DNA of 64,000 nucleotides from positions 1,674,001-1,738,000 of the forward strand of contig OZ025783.1 in NCBI GenBank assembly GCA_964019425.1, given 5' to 3'. Every line of letters begins with the position of its first letter. Position 1 is the first letter of the stretch. Under the pieces are notes generated by a model, which worked only from the letters and a program-made list of their open reading frames with translations, was not told the DNA's origin and ran no database searches. This document shows, in pieces, positions 23,723 through 34,845 of this stretch. Both the position numbers and the translations under genes were made by a program. Origin of the DNA: Flectonema sp. DT1601 (Eukaryota; Euglenozoa; Diplonemea; Diplonemida; Diplonemidae).

Positions 23723-24951
23723 GAATTCATCTTCCCGCTGATATTAATTTGATTATCAACAGATGTGAAGTTCAAGTGAGTCATCACTCGTCAGCAGTAC
23801 TATCTCAGGTGTCAATCAAAGTCGTTTTATTATTTAGAGCTTTACGTGCTTAGAATATTTTATTTTATTTAGTTTCTGGTCTTTTCCATTTTTTGTTTTC
23901 TGTTTTTTTGGTAGTTCGGAATTCGTTTCTTTCGGTTGTGATATCGCAAGTGATATGCGTCAGTCATAACAGAGAGAAGTACTCGTCATCGATGAGGAGA
24001 TGCATAACCACCTGAACGTCAAGAAACAGATTTCTTTTTTTAATTAGACTTACCAACTCTTTGGTCATAACTGAAGGGTAATTATTATTACTTTCAAGTA
24101 TTGTTGTTTTCTTTGTTCTTTGTAACGGCGCAAACTAACGCTACGCACGGTGGCTAATCGGCCTCGTGGTAGGTAGTGGGTTGAGAGGATTTGGGCCCAC
24201 ACTGCATCTTGCCGATTGGGGTTTTCAGGAAATAATAGTTCTCCCAGTTAATTCTTTCTGTCTCCTAAAAAGGCTTTTTTTCTCTACCCACTCCCCTTTC
24301 GTATGGAATTTTGTCTGCTGACATTTTTGCTGCTGGAAGTAGTGCCTTCCAAAAATACGGCGCAAAAACGAAGTTTACAATGTAAGAAAAAGAAGTAAAA
24401 GTGAAAGAAAACAAACAACCGACTGAAATAAAACAAAAAAAAGAAGAAACCGATGAGGGTGAGTAGAGTGCGGTAGTACGACTGGCTGTCTAACTTCGCG
24501 CTGTTTGAAAGTCGAATGAGAACTTGTAACCATCTGTCTACTTCTTGCTGTAGTCAGAGTTACTTGTGTAGTATTTCTTAAATCATCTTAGCGAGTTGAT
24601 CTCTCTAACCATTTCAGAATACTTCAGCGCTGGATCTGTTGGTAGTTGGCGCTCATGATAGACTGATAACCCTTCTGTTAATATATTTTGGGTGATCTTT
24701 CCTACACCCATATTGTTGGCTACTTTGTTTGCAGTCATTCAGAAGGGAGGCTTTCCCTTTCTAACACTTGAGGAAGTTCTCGAGTGCAGTTATTATTTTA
24801 TTTGAACCAAAATACTACTTTTGGAGTCTGTCGTTTATCTTCTTATTGCAGTAGTTTCCATAAATATGTTTTATGACGTGATTTGGTATGAAAACTGTGA
24901 TTGTGTAGTTGATTTTCATTCACCAGACACCTGATCACAATATTCACAAGT
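23723..24951. other. Intergenic region with a SINE-like insertion
   Basis: No gene is seen before 24952. The region holds T-rich flank, the candidate retroposed element at 24125-24366 and an acceptor AG at 24926. Confidence 0.5.
24125..24366 (+). repeat. Candidate SINE-like retroposed element with target-site duplication
   Basis: A perfect 10-bp direct repeat ACGGCGCAAA (24125-24134 and 24357-24366) brackets about 222 bp. The bracketed DNA begins with a tRNA-like stretch: TGGCTAATCGG (24151-24161) resembles a Pol III A box, and GTGGG...CCCAC flanks a poor B-box-like core. An AATCGGC/GCCGATT inverted pair is also present. The match to tRNA is weak and no second copy is in the window. Confidence 0.35.
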
Positions 24952-25203
24952 ATGGGTTATCAGAATACAAATGGAAGTGGCTCGTGGTGTGTTAGGGTTC
25001 CTGCACTGCAGCGTATCAATCTACAATCTCTACCAGACAATGATGATATCGAAACAATGTCACTGACGCCTGTCAACACGGCGAGAAAATGCTGCACTTT
25101 TGAATTGGATTACGGTGATGGCTGGACTGAGGAGTCGAAGTCACCAACTTCGAGTATTCCTGACACCCCTGTTGACCCTGGAGACTTGGTTAGCGACTTT
25201 TAA
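24952..25203 (+). CDS. Small hypothetical protein, 83 aa
   Basis: I do not recognise it. It starts at an ATG 25 nt after an acceptor (TTCATTCACCAG) and ends at TAA. The composition is protein-like: NDDIETMSLTPVNTARKCCTFELDYGDGW, then an acidic Ser/Pro tail (PTSSIPDTPVDPGDLVSDF). No signal peptide or membrane segment is seen. It is on the same strand and has the same promoter-side arrangement as its neighbours, which supports a real gene. A short soluble, partly disordered protein is all that can be said. Confidence 0.5.
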   Translation: MGYQNTNGSGSWCVRVPALQRINLQSLPDNDDIETMSLTPVNTARKCCTFELDYGDGWTEESKSPTSSIPDTPVDPGDLVSDF

Positions 25204-26978
25204 GTACTTTTTATATTTTCGCCAATTTTCTGTTTTTACGCGTTTTCGTGAATTTTAGCCTTTTTCAGTCAGTTGGTTCCACTCTTTGCGGATATACTTT
25301 TACAGCTTCTACCTAAGTGTTGAAGTGGTTTGTTGTGCGCTACAATACCAATGTTGCCTTTAAATCATTTATTTGTGAATCTCAGTTCTGTTGTTTTGTT
25401 TCATTTATTGTTGGCTCTCTCTACTTTCGATAGTTTTCGTTGTATCTGTTGTACCAATCAGTTCAAAAATTAGCTGATCTAAGTACACTCCTCTGGAAGG
25501 ACTTGGTTAACAAAACCCAAAAGTCTCCGGAAAACATTCTAATGGTGTGTCTTAAGAGCAATTACTGGACATCGTTCACAGATTATTAAACGAAGTTGTT
25601 GATTTTAATAATCGTGAATGTGATGTTCGGTGGCCTTTCACTCTCCAGTTCCGTTTTTTTTTGTTTTTTTGTTTTTTGTTTTTTTCGCATTTAACAAGTA
25701 AAATCTCCTTTAGCTTTATCAGTTAAAGTCGGTTCACGTTTCGTGCACAAACAAAACATCACAGTTGTTATATTACTGTTTTCTGTATAGTTTAAGATAA
25801 ATCCAATTCTTTTTTTTTTTCCTTGTCAGGATTAAACTATAATTCATCACCCACTTTAACTAATCTTTTGCGCTTTTCTGTCACTTCCCTTGAACAGGAT
25901 GAACAGTACTAACCTAGACAAGTAGAATTGTCTAAGGATTGGATTGTTCACCCACTAACAGGGAACGTTATTTCATCAAAACACTTCATATCTCAGGCTT
26001 TCTGTTTCGTTGAACAACAACTAAATATTTATTCATTTTATCATATTAGTCAGATTCGACTGGTATTTAGGTTCCTGAAATTTATTACTCGTCCAATTTC
26101 TTCAAGCGCTAATTTTTCGACGCTCTACGTGTGTTCGTATTGTTGTTTATTTATTAGTTTTATTTTTATCGTTTTTGCTTTCATTTTTTGTTTTAATGTA
26201 TTCCTTCCTATTTTTTCAATTTCGTTCATTTTTATTCTTTATTTTCGTAGTTTGTTAAAGCTGGGCAAGGTGAGAAAGCTATTGCTGTCCTTTAATTTTG
26301 TAGAGGTGTTATATGGAACAGCAGAACAATTTTATTTAATGTTTTCACTATCTTATTTTTTTTCTCGAAATGTATTTTTTTAATAATCTCATTTTTCTAA
26401 CTAACGTCAAATTTATGTACATACTCTTACCACCGTAGAGTAGGTATGAGGAACTGACGTTTTATCTGCTCAGCACCCCAATGATTAGTTTCTTTTCTTT
26501 TTTTCCGTCGATGGATTTGTGGAAATCGATAAAAATTTAAAAACGATTTCTGGACGTTGACGAGGTTGGTACTCCAATCAACCTCATCTCTTCGTCATGA
26601 TATATTCTTTACTCAGTCCAGACTTGGGCATCCGCACAGAATTGGAAAGTAACAAATAAACAACTGTTTGTTATCCTCTCTCACCAAGAAATAAGCGAAG
26701 AAATACTTTCATTCAGCACAGTTTTCTTTTTTTTTGAAAGAGTGGTCACAAGAACCCATTTCTATTCGTAAGCTGGGCGGAAGGAAAGTTTGATTTCGTG
26801 ATTTGTACAACAAGTACGCCTTTACAGGCGCTACTAACACTCTGTTGAAGTAACAATAAAATGTTTTCATTTATTGATAATGCTGACCTTTCAGCGTCAA
26901 AGTCCAACTGAATAAATAGTTTTTTGTTTAACTTAAATCAGTGGGCTTTCTCTGTCTATTCCCTCAATTCCTCTCCTG
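25204..26978. other. Intergenic, strongly T-rich
   Basis: No supported gene is present. The 151-codon frame at 25928-26383 is Phe/Ile/Ser-rich because the DNA is T-rich, and it lacks a proper ATG start, so I leave it out. An acceptor-like tract ends in AG at 26941. Confidence 0.5.
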
Positions 26979-27173
26979 ATGAATATCTGGACTATTTTAT
27001 CGAAGTGTCGGATGGACCACATTGCCAGGTCCGATAAAGAATCTTCGGCTTGTAAAGTAGGAGAGCAAATAGCTAGAGAACTACCTCCCTTTAGAAATTG
27101 CCTTTCAGACAATTTCTTAAAAGAAATGTCGTACACTTACACAAACAGAATTCCCTGCCCTTTGAAATGAAAT
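26979..27173 (+). CDS. Possible small protein, 63 aa
   Basis: The frame from ATG 26979 to a TGA at 27171-27173 encodes a peptide with a protein-like amphipathic middle (KVGEQIARELPPFRNCLSDNFLKEMS) and four cysteines. A pyrimidine-rich tract ending in AG at 26941 lies 37 nt upstream, as for the other genes in the window. Its composition differs from the T-rich flanks. It has no family I can recognise, and its short length makes a chance frame possible. Confidence 0.35.
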
Positions 27174-27342
27174 AACACTTCTAATCATCGCAGGTTACTA
27201 ATATTTAACTTCTTGTCAGGGAACTCAGCAATAAGAGCTCACTGTTGTGATCACAAGTGAGGTTGTGATGTTAGGAATGGAGAAGTCCTTGTGGAGTAAA
27301 TCTATTTTAATTACTTTCCTCAACAGCCATTTACACAACAAC

Positions 27343-28881
27343 ATGACAATTTTATTTGTAGTCGCAGCGACCATCGCTGATGTGATCATTGGTGGAGAAT
27401 CGCGCCTCACTCTCCACAACACGGAAATCGTAGCGGGTAAATGGATTGATGATGAGTCCTGGTATTGGTCAGGGAATGGTGTGAGGGGTTGCTTTGGAAC
27501 CGAACCGTACTCGCAGGAGAATTGCAAACTGCGGGTTCGATTTGTAGGAGCGAATATAAAAATATTTGGAGATCTCAACGGAAAGGGAATCAGAACACAT
27601 TTCTATATAAACGACGCCGAAGTTTACTCAGCGAAGATCGATGGAAATGACATCGCGAAAAAGAATTTATACTTCACAACAAATGTGAGGGCAGACGAGA
27701 TATTCGAAGAACAGATCCTCGATATTACCATCGCTTCAGACTACACACAGTCTTGGTCAATGCAATCAGATTTGAGGTATCAAAACTACGTCTCAATCTC
27801 ACACGTTGTTGTTGACTCACGCTATTGGTACCCACCGGAAGCTTTTAATTTATTTATTAATGAGAGAGGCTTACAGAGTGCCATGCTAACCCGGGTTCCA
27901 TTTTCGGCGGCCGAGGTCATCACAACCGGACTGGGTGATTCCCGAGGACAGGTATTCCTCGACGACCTGTTTTACAGCTACCTCACTTCAGGACTATCAA
28001 CTTCGGTAAGTACTGAGCAGCCTTCTCATTCTCTCGAAATAGTTTTCGCATCTCATCAAAACTTTACTCAAATTGTTAAAGGCGCCTACGTATCACCTGC
28101 GAAGTCTGGCGCTGCTTTTTCCGTTAATTTTGGTAGCACTAAATCAGTTGCGTACGATGGTGTTTGGTATCGCAGCGATCCTTCTCAAAATTCTAAGAGT
28201 GACTTTTTAAATAGCGGAGAAAGGTTTGTAACGTACTACAGACCCTCATATGATACCCTCTGGGGTGATGATCACCTCTCTGAATTGATGACCACTTGGA
28301 AGGAATCACGTGAGGGGGAGGAGTTGGTTATTCCTTTGGAAGTTAAACCTGGAGGGAGGTATTTATTACATCTGACGTTGGGTATTAATTTGGAAACTTC
28401 CGTTTCCGAAGAAAATGAATATTTTAATATCAACGTTCCCTCTAACGACACTGAGAGCGAACTTCGGTTTTTCCACAAATCGAAGCTCACGAAAGCCAGT
28501 CAGACCCGTTGTACAATTCCTGTTGCTGCTCGTTACTTTGCTGAGGTATCACAAACTGACTTGACCGTTGCGAATGTCGGCAGCTTTCCGACAACCAGAT
28601 TCGACCCATTCATCGGATCGTATTGCAAGTCAGGTTGTCATAGTAACTGGAGGGTTAAATATTTCTGTTCTCCCATCGTGACGCTCTCTGTTGGAGAAGA
28701 TGTTCTCCTCAACGAATTTGAATTGAGCCGCTTCACTGGAGGACTGCACGTTCCCATTTCAATTTATAAAATTATTGAAATCCCTTCTTTTAAATTCTCA
28801 ACTCAGATTTCGATAACTCCGCAACCCGGACATGTGGCCTCCATATTCGGATTATCTCTGAGGGAGATTGGAGGGAAATAA
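27343..28881 (+). CDS. Secreted protein of unknown family, beta-rich, 512 aa
   Basis: I chose the ATG at 27343 because an acceptor (TTTCCTCAACAG, AG 27325-27326) lies just before it and because it exposes a signal peptide (MTILFVVAATIADVIIGGES). The rest is soluble and predicted beta-rich. An N-terminal module (about 25-160) contains GVRGCFGTEP, NIKIFGDLNGKGIRTHFYIND and VVVDSRYWY, a pattern seen in galactose-binding-like or carbohydrate-binding folds. A second module (about 280-512) has PGGRYLLHLTLG and ends IFGLSLREIG, which is malectin-like by eye. Cysteines are few and paired. No membrane segment or GPI signal is obvious. It lies directly upstream of the adhesin gene. A role in glycan binding is only inference. 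Confidence 0.7.
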   Translation: MTILFVVAATIADVIIGGESRLTLHNTEIVAGKWIDDESWYWSGNGVRGCFGTEPYSQENCKLRVRFVGANIKIFGDLNGKGIRTHFYINDAEVYSAKIDGNDIAKKNLYFTTNVRADEIFEEQILDITIASDYTQSWSMQSDLRYQNYVSISHVVVDSRYWYPPEAFNLFINERGLQSAMLTRVPFSAAEVITTGLGDSRGQVFLDDLFYSYLTSGLSTSVSTEQPSHSLEIVFASHQNFTQIVKGAYVSPAKSGAAFSVNFGSTKSVAYDGVWYRSDPSQNSKSDFLNSGERFVTYYRPSYDTLWGDDHLSELMTTWKESREGEELVIPLEVKPGGRYLLHLTLGINLETSVSEENEYFNINVPSNDTESELRFFHKSKLTKASQTRCTIPVAARYFAEVSQTDLTVANVGSFPTTRFDPFIGSYCKSGCHSNWRVKYFCSPIVTLSVGEDVLLNEFELSRFTGGLHVPISIYKIIEIPSFKFSTQISITPQPGHVASIFGLSLREIGGK

Positions 28882-29120
28882 TTTCGTCTGACTTATCTGC
28901 TCAGAAATATCTTCTTGTCATTCTTCGCTATTTTACAAGCATCCATTTCATGTTATTTGTTTTTGCTAGTCTAGTTTTGTTCCTCAGCAATCTACTGGGA
29001 CCTTGTCGTTTATATAATTTAATTATTCAACAGACTTACTGAAATCAGTGAGGAGCTGTTGTTGTTAAGTTGTCGTCATTCGTAGTGAATCTTAAAGTTC
29101 ATTCATCTCAGCGGCAAAAT

Positions 29121-32100
29121 ATGTTGTCAGCGGTGGCAATATTACTGAGCGCTGGGGTGGGAGTGGTGCCGCCAACAGTGACGTTAAACCCGAATCCAGT
29201 TGTTGTGGATATGAACAGCGGGTCGCATTCATTTAGTAATTTCTTAACGGGTGACGGTTTAGATTTACCACTAGGCGGAGACACATGTTGCGTTGCTACC
29301 GTCATTTCGAATGGAGCTACGCCACCCGTGGCGGATACAAATGACGGATGTGGTGTACCAAAGCCTTCTCTTTTCTCTTCACAGCCTTCGATAGCTGGAG
29401 GTACTTTATCATTTACAATAAATAACGACTTGTGGGGAACTAAACAATTTAGTGTAATCGCAGTGGACTCATTGGGAGACATAAAAACATTATCGCTGAC
29501 GATTATTATTCGACTGTCTAATAACTACCCCCCGACATACACACTTCGTAACGTTCCGACAGTTGAGATCTACGAGGATTCCTTCGGAGATGTTTTGATG
29601 GGTGATAAGGCAGAATGCCGATCACCTCTACGGGCACAAGGCAGGGCGTGTCAAGGAGAGAGACCTCGTGAATTGCGTATCCACGATTGGGTGGAAACCT
29701 TCGATTTAGGAGGTCAGTGGGAGAATCAACAGCAAACAATGAAATGGATTCTAAAACCAGAACGTGGAGAGTATTTCGTTGCCCCTGCAGATTGTCAGCC
29801 GACTGACTACCCCTGTCCTCAAAACCCAACAATTGATGACGGTGTTTGTCCATTTACTGATGAAATGCGTTATCTTCGTATGACATTAGAACCCCACGCA
29901 GTTGGAACAACTGGTATGCAGGTTTATTGTCAGGATGCAGGGCTACCAGGTCCAATGGACAACTGCCCAGAAACATTTTTTCAAATTCGGATACTGGCTG
30001 TGAACGATCCACCAGACGCATGCCCACTGCTAAATAATTTCCAACACATCGAATGTGCTGAAGTAGGCGGCTGTATACTCGACTTGCGTTGGTTGGCGTA
30101 CATCAATCCAGGTGGTGGTGTCGATGAGTCGAATCAGAAATTAGTTTCTGACTGCACGTGGGGACCTCGTGGTGCTAACGCTGGAGCAACAGAAGTCGAA
30201 TTGTTTTCAACAACTCCTCAGCTCGATGTTCAGAATGGAGAGCTCCATGTCACTTTAAAGGAATACGCGCAAGGCACTGGTTGGGTCACTTGTTCTCTTA
30301 CTGATGACGGAGGTGTCGGACCTGCTTTGCAAGCGAATGGAGATCCTTGCGATATGGACACTTGGTCTTTTACTCTTAATTTTGATATTACTCCCATCAA
30401 TAACGCTCCGCTATTCGATGTTGGTACTGCAACAAACGGAGGAGATATTTCTGTTGAAGAAGATTATGGTCCTCATGAAGTTCTGGGTTGGGCAACTAAA
30501 GTGAGCCCTTCTGGAGATCCTCATGAAAGAGATCAACCGCTACGATTCGAGTGCACTGCGGAAGACACTTCGCTGTTTGTACAGCAGCCAACAGTTTCAG
30601 TGAATGCAAACAGTGAGGGCGACTTGACATTTGAAGCTGCTCCAAATGTTTTTGGAACCGTCAGAGTTACCTGCGAACTCATCGACGTCGATACGCTCTG
30701 CAACGCCCCTCACGACTGCCGCACAGAAAGGACTTTCAAAATCGACATCTCTCCAGTTAACGACAGGCCTTCTTTAACATTTAAGAACAATCCTGTTGAG
30801 GTAGTTCAGGGAACTAATGTCGATCTAAAGGGGGCAGCTATTCCATACCCAGGAGCTGATAATGAATTGGATCAGACGTTTACATACACAGTGAGAACAC
30901 CTGGTAATGCAACTAACTTGTTTGTATCAACTCCTCAGATATTACCTGACGGCAATCTTCAATTTGTTACTGCGAGTGATCAGATTGGAAGTGTTACAGT
31001 CGAAGTGGTTGTTGTCGATTCTGGAGGGCAGCCGAATGACACGTCTTTACCTCAATATCTCACAATTAATGTTGGTGCTGTTAATCACGCTCCTTCATTC
31101 ATCCTTTCAACACACGATATTGTTGCTGACAACAAGGCTGGTGTTGTTACATTGGAGTCCTTTGCTACTAATATTAAGGCTGGGATTGCTGATTACGAAA
31201 ACCAGATGTCTGTTTCCTTTCAAATTACTCCACAGAATCCGATTGAGGCAGCAAATTTATTCACTGAGCTTCCTGAGATATCTCCTGACGGTACGTTGAA
31301 ATTTGCACCAAAATTGGGAACAACAGGGGTTACGGTGTTTTCTGCTATTTTGGTAGACTCCGGACCGTTTTGTTCAGCGACGGAACTTCTTTCGGGATGT
31401 TTACACGAAAATACTTCACCGCCGATTGAATTTGTGATTCAAGTTGGTGATGAACCACCACTTCGATTCACTCCAGGGATGACTATTTCTGTACAAGAGG
31501 ATTCTGATATTTATAATGAGACGAACTGGGCTATCGGAATTGTTAACCAAACTGGGTTTCCAGCTTTCTTTGAGAGCAGTGGGTATCACGAGTCTAAGTT
31601 CTCTGTCCCTCCAGCAATTAGATACGGCGATGGGATGATTTCATTTCAGCCTGGGCCGGATGTGACTGGAACTTTTGAAGTGAAGTTTTGTTTGAAAGTT
31701 TTAAACTCAACAACACTCATCAATTGTAAGTATTCTAAAATAGTAGTCGAGCCAGTTAATGATCGACCGTACTTCGAACTGCGTCAGGACGAAGTGTTTG
31801 TAACTGAAGGGTCGGGAGTCACAGCTATCGGTGAATTGCTAACGGCACTTACTGCTGGACCTTTAGAAGAAGATGTTCAGCAAACAGTTTCACTGTCGGT
31901 AGCGATGTTGGGAAGTTGTTCGTTCATCACTGGAGGTGTTGACATTGACCAAATCGGTGAAATTATTATAATCGTTAATGAAGACAGTACTGATAACTCC
32001 TGTGGGATTAACATCACTGCGACTGACTCTCTTGGTTTGGCGTTCAGTAGAACTTTGATTGTTAACCTTCAAACTGTAAACAACATTCCGACATTCATTC

Positions 32101-33695
32101 CCGGCTCTAGTTTAGTGTGGAGATCTAGTCATGGGATGTTTATTGATACTTGGGCAAGAAATATTTCAGCTGGCTTTACTGAGTCGAATCAAAATATTAC
32201 TTTTGAACTCACTTTTGACAGGACGAAGTCTCAGTTACTGAGTTCTATGTTTGAGATCCTTCCGACGATCGATTCGAAGACGGGAGTGTTGACATTTAAA
32301 CCAAAAGCTAATCAGTTTGGGATCGAAAAAACGAGAATTTTTGTGAAACTGAATGACGCCGGCGTTCCTCCACAATCATCTCCAACCTCGGAGTTTACGA
32401 TAACAATATTAGACAGCGTTGTGTATCTGACTCCAAGTTTCGATATTCTTCAAGGTGATATCATTCAAGTAGATGAAGATTCGGGTTTGAAAGTAATATC
32501 CGAATGGTGTCAGTTGGTGAACTCGACTTTCAATTTTGCGAACTATCCTCACACAGTAACAGTGACAGTGACATCTGGACTTGGAATTTTACAAAACGAA
32601 AAGTTAACCTTCCCACAGATTGACCCTACTACCACTAACCCAACTGTCAATGGAACACTTGCTTTTGAAACCAAAAAAGATCTGAATGGAGAAGTGACAC
32701 TCGATTTCATTTTCGATGATGGGATTACTCAAATCCAAAGAAGTGCACTCATAATTATCCATCCTGTTAATGATAAGCCTTCTTTTAGTATCAATTCTAA
32801 GGACTACCTTCTTCACTACCAGTCTGGTGTAGAACCTGAACAGATAATTAATTTCTTTGCGAAAGAAATTACTGCCGGCCCCGGAGAGGATTCAACGCAA
32901 AGGAATTCACTGAATTTCAGAGTTGATGTACCTGCGAACAGAAATATATTTTCATATGCAACTCCAGGTGCGGAGCCGAGAATGACGAGTGATGGAACCC
33001 TTCGCTTCACTCTCTCAGGAACTACTGGCGCTTCACAAATTCGAGCTGTCTTAAATGATGGAGTAGAAGACAGCGATGAGATTGTATTTTTTGTTGCCGT
33101 TTCACAAAAGGTTACGAAGCTTAGTGCGCGGGTTGCCAGCTCACTTCACGCAGACTCGGTGGCTTTTCGAAAGGCTCTAGCAAGGGACCTCGGAATCTCT
33201 CTTTACAGAATTGCTGTTCACAGTTGGGATGAGTCGAGTCCCGGATTTGCTAACGTCGTATTTTCAATCGTTGATCCAGACTCAGGTGAGCTGGCAGCTA
33301 ATACGGCTGCAGAGACTACTTCTCTTATTTTAGCATCTCCACCTTCTCGATTTCAGAACATTGGAGCATACAATATCACAGCACCACCCGACTTCGTTCC
33401 TACAGCACCGCAACCGCGAACCACACCGGGCAGTAGTAGTGGCTCCGTTCCTTCCAACACTGGAGGTGGTGGCAGCGACAACAAAAAGACGATCGTCATC
33501 GTCTGCGTGTCAGTTCTCGCTGCGGCTTTTATCGCTGGAGGTATTTACTATTGGAAGAGTCTTCAAAGTAAAAAGAGTGAAACTATTAAAACACAACCGG
33601 GAGAAGTTGGCGAGGGAAGCATGCGAGGCCTTCAATCACAAGAAATCTCCGACAACCCGATTAGCGAAGAGTTTCCGAGGGATGGTCAGCAGTAG
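29121..33695 (+). CDS. Cadherin-like tandem-repeat type I membrane adhesin, 1524 aa
   Basis: The start at 29121 follows an acceptor (TTCATCTCAG, AG 29110-29111) by 9 nt and gives a signal peptide (MLSAVAILLSAGVGVVPP). The ectodomain is a string of about ten Ig-like/cadherin-like beta-sandwich repeats, each ending near a hinge such as ISPVNDRPSLTF, VEPVNDRPYFEL or IHPVNDKPSFSI and often followed by an acidic VxEDSG-type strand. This hinge is typical of bacterial and protist cadherin-like/VCBS-type repeats, which bind calcium and mediate adhesion. After the repeats comes a segment with FRKALARDLGISLYRIAVHS that recalls SEA-like juxtamembrane domains. It is followed by a Pro/Ser/Gly linker, one membrane segment (about residues 1456-1478, core VIVCVSVLAAAFIAGG) and a short cytosolic tail. 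A surface adhesion role is likely. Confidence 0.82.
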   Translation: MLSAVAILLSAGVGVVPPTVTLNPNPVVVDMNSGSHSFSNFLTGDGLDLPLGGDTCCVATVISNGATPPVADTNDGCGVPKPSLFSSQPSIAGGTLSFTINNDLWGTKQFSVIAVDSLGDIKTLSLTIIIRLSNNYPPTYTLRNVPTVEIYEDSFGDVLMGDKAECRSPLRAQGRACQGERPRELRIHDWVETFDLGGQWENQQQTMKWILKPERGEYFVAPADCQPTDYPCPQNPTIDDGVCPFTDEMRYLRMTLEPHAVGTTGMQVYCQDAGLPGPMDNCPETFFQIRILAVNDPPDACPLLNNFQHIECAEVGGCILDLRWLAYINPGGGVDESNQKLVSDCTWGPRGANAGATEVELFSTTPQLDVQNGELHVTLKEYAQGTGWVTCSLTDDGGVGPALQANGDPCDMDTWSFTLNFDITPINNAPLFDVGTATNGGDISVEEDYGPHEVLGWATKVSPSGDPHERDQPLRFECTAEDTSLFVQQPTVSVNANSEGDLTFEAAPNVFGTVRVTCELIDVDTLCNAPHDCRTERTFKIDISPVNDRPSLTFKNNPVEVVQGTNVDLKGAAIPYPGADNELDQTFTYTVRTPGNATNLFVSTPQILPDGNLQFVTASDQIGSVTVEVVVVDSGGQPNDTSLPQYLTINVGAVNHAPSFILSTHDIVADNKAGVVTLESFATNIKAGIADYENQMSVSFQITPQNPIEAANLFTELPEISPDGTLKFAPKLGTTGVTVFSAILVDSGPFCSATELLSGCLHENTSPPIEFVIQVGDEPPLRFTPGMTISVQEDSDIYNETNWAIGIVNQTGFPAFFESSGYHESKFSVPPAIRYGDGMISFQPGPDVTGTFEVKFCLKVLNSTTLINCKYSKIVVEPVNDRPYFELRQDEVFVTEGSGVTAIGELLTALTAGPLEEDVQQTVSLSVAMLGSCSFITGGVDIDQIGEIIIIVNEDSTDNSCGINITATDSLGLAFSRTLIVNLQTVNNIPTFIPGSSLVWRSSHGMFIDTWARNISAGFTESNQNITFELTFDRTKSQLLSSMFEILPTIDSKTGVLTFKPKANQFGIEKTRIFVKLNDAGVPPQSSPTSEFTITILDSVVYLTPSFDILQGDIIQVDEDSGLKVISEWCQLVNSTFNFANYPHTVTVTVTSGLGILQNEKLTFPQIDPTTTNPTVNGTLAFETKKDLNGEVTLDFIFDDGITQIQRSALIIIHPVNDKPSFSINSKDYLLHYQSGVEPEQIINFFAKEITAGPGEDSTQRNSLNFRVDVPANRNIFSYATPGAEPRMTSDGTLRFTLSGTTGASQIRAVLNDGVEDSDEIVFFVAVSQKVTKLSARVASSLHADSVAFRKALARDLGISLYRIAVHSWDESSPGFANVVFSIVDPDSGELAANTAAETTSLILASPPSRFQNIGAYNITAPPDFVPTAPQPRTTPGSSSGSVPSNTGGGGSDNKKTIVIVCVSVLAAAFIAGGIYYWKSLQSKKSETIKTQPGEVGEGSMRGLQSQEISDNPISEEFPRDGQQ

Positions 33696-34845
33696 ACTTC
33701 ACGTTTTGTAAGTCAGATCACATCCTCCTTTTGGTGGTAAACTCAAAACATAAGTTTTGCGTACCTTCTAATCTGACTCTGACTGTTTCAACACTTGTCC
33801 TTCTACTTGGAGTGATTTCTTCACTAATAACACTTTATTAGTATCCGCCCGGTGGGTACAATAATTTGTAGTTAGGTTCTGGTATGTAAGGGATTGGATG
33901 TATTATTACTATTTTTTACATTCTTTTTTATTTCGTAATCTTAAGTAAATTATGGCATAGCGCACTCGGTGTCGCTTGTTTTTGTCTCTCAGTTTAGTTT
34001 TGTTTCGTTCACGCCACCCTGTTGCTGTCGTATTCAATCTCGGGTGGTTCCCATTTTTGCTTCGAGTTGCAGTCGATAATACAATAGTAATCTACCACGT
34101 CTGATAAGTGCTGAGGTGGTGTTTATTTATTTATTATTGTCGCAACTCTTGAAGCGCACGAGGGGATCTACTTCCCTGCCGTCCACTCTCAGTGAGCATC
34201 TGTTTAACTGACGATTGTGGTTGTCGATGTTCCTTTTCTTGTGCCCTTTCAGCACTTGATAGAAATTCGTATCTGAAGGTGATAACTACCAACAGTTGGG
34301 ACTGACTAGGGAATGATAAAACACTTTTCATTATTTTGACAAGTTTTTTAGTTGTCGATTTGAAGGGCTGATTTAGACTGCGTTAAGTAGTCAACATCAA
34401 AGGATCAGTTCTGATTGATCTCAACTATGATTTCTGATTGTGATTATGTTGTCCTTCACATCATCTGATTCACCGTCTTCATCAACACTGAACTGAATAC
34501 CTTGTCCCTGAAGCATCTGAGTCTTCTCTGATTAAATCACTTTTGGTTAACTCAATCACAACATCTCCCCGTCATCATAAACAGTTCAAAGATTTCTTTT
34601 TATCTGAAATTTTTAGCTGAATCTTTTCCCCATACGGATGAATCCGTTTTGTTTCGTAGTGTCCCTCCAGTTCCCCTTTTTGGTATTGTTAGTCACGAAC
34701 GACTCACTAAAAGAGTACAGTAAAGATATCCCTAAAGATATTTATTATTACAGATTGATATGTAAAGTACACTTATGATGTCGATTAGTTGTTATTTAGT
34801 TCAGTTTGTTCTAACTTCAATACCACTCCAGCACTTTGATATAAA
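33696..34845. other. Intergenic region with a CTGA-rich cluster
   Basis: No gene is supported. Between 34411 and 34531 the tetramer CTGA occurs eight times in about 120 bp, often as TCTGATT. An acceptor (ATACCACTCCAG, AG 34830-34831) precedes the Hsp20 gene. Confidence 0.45.
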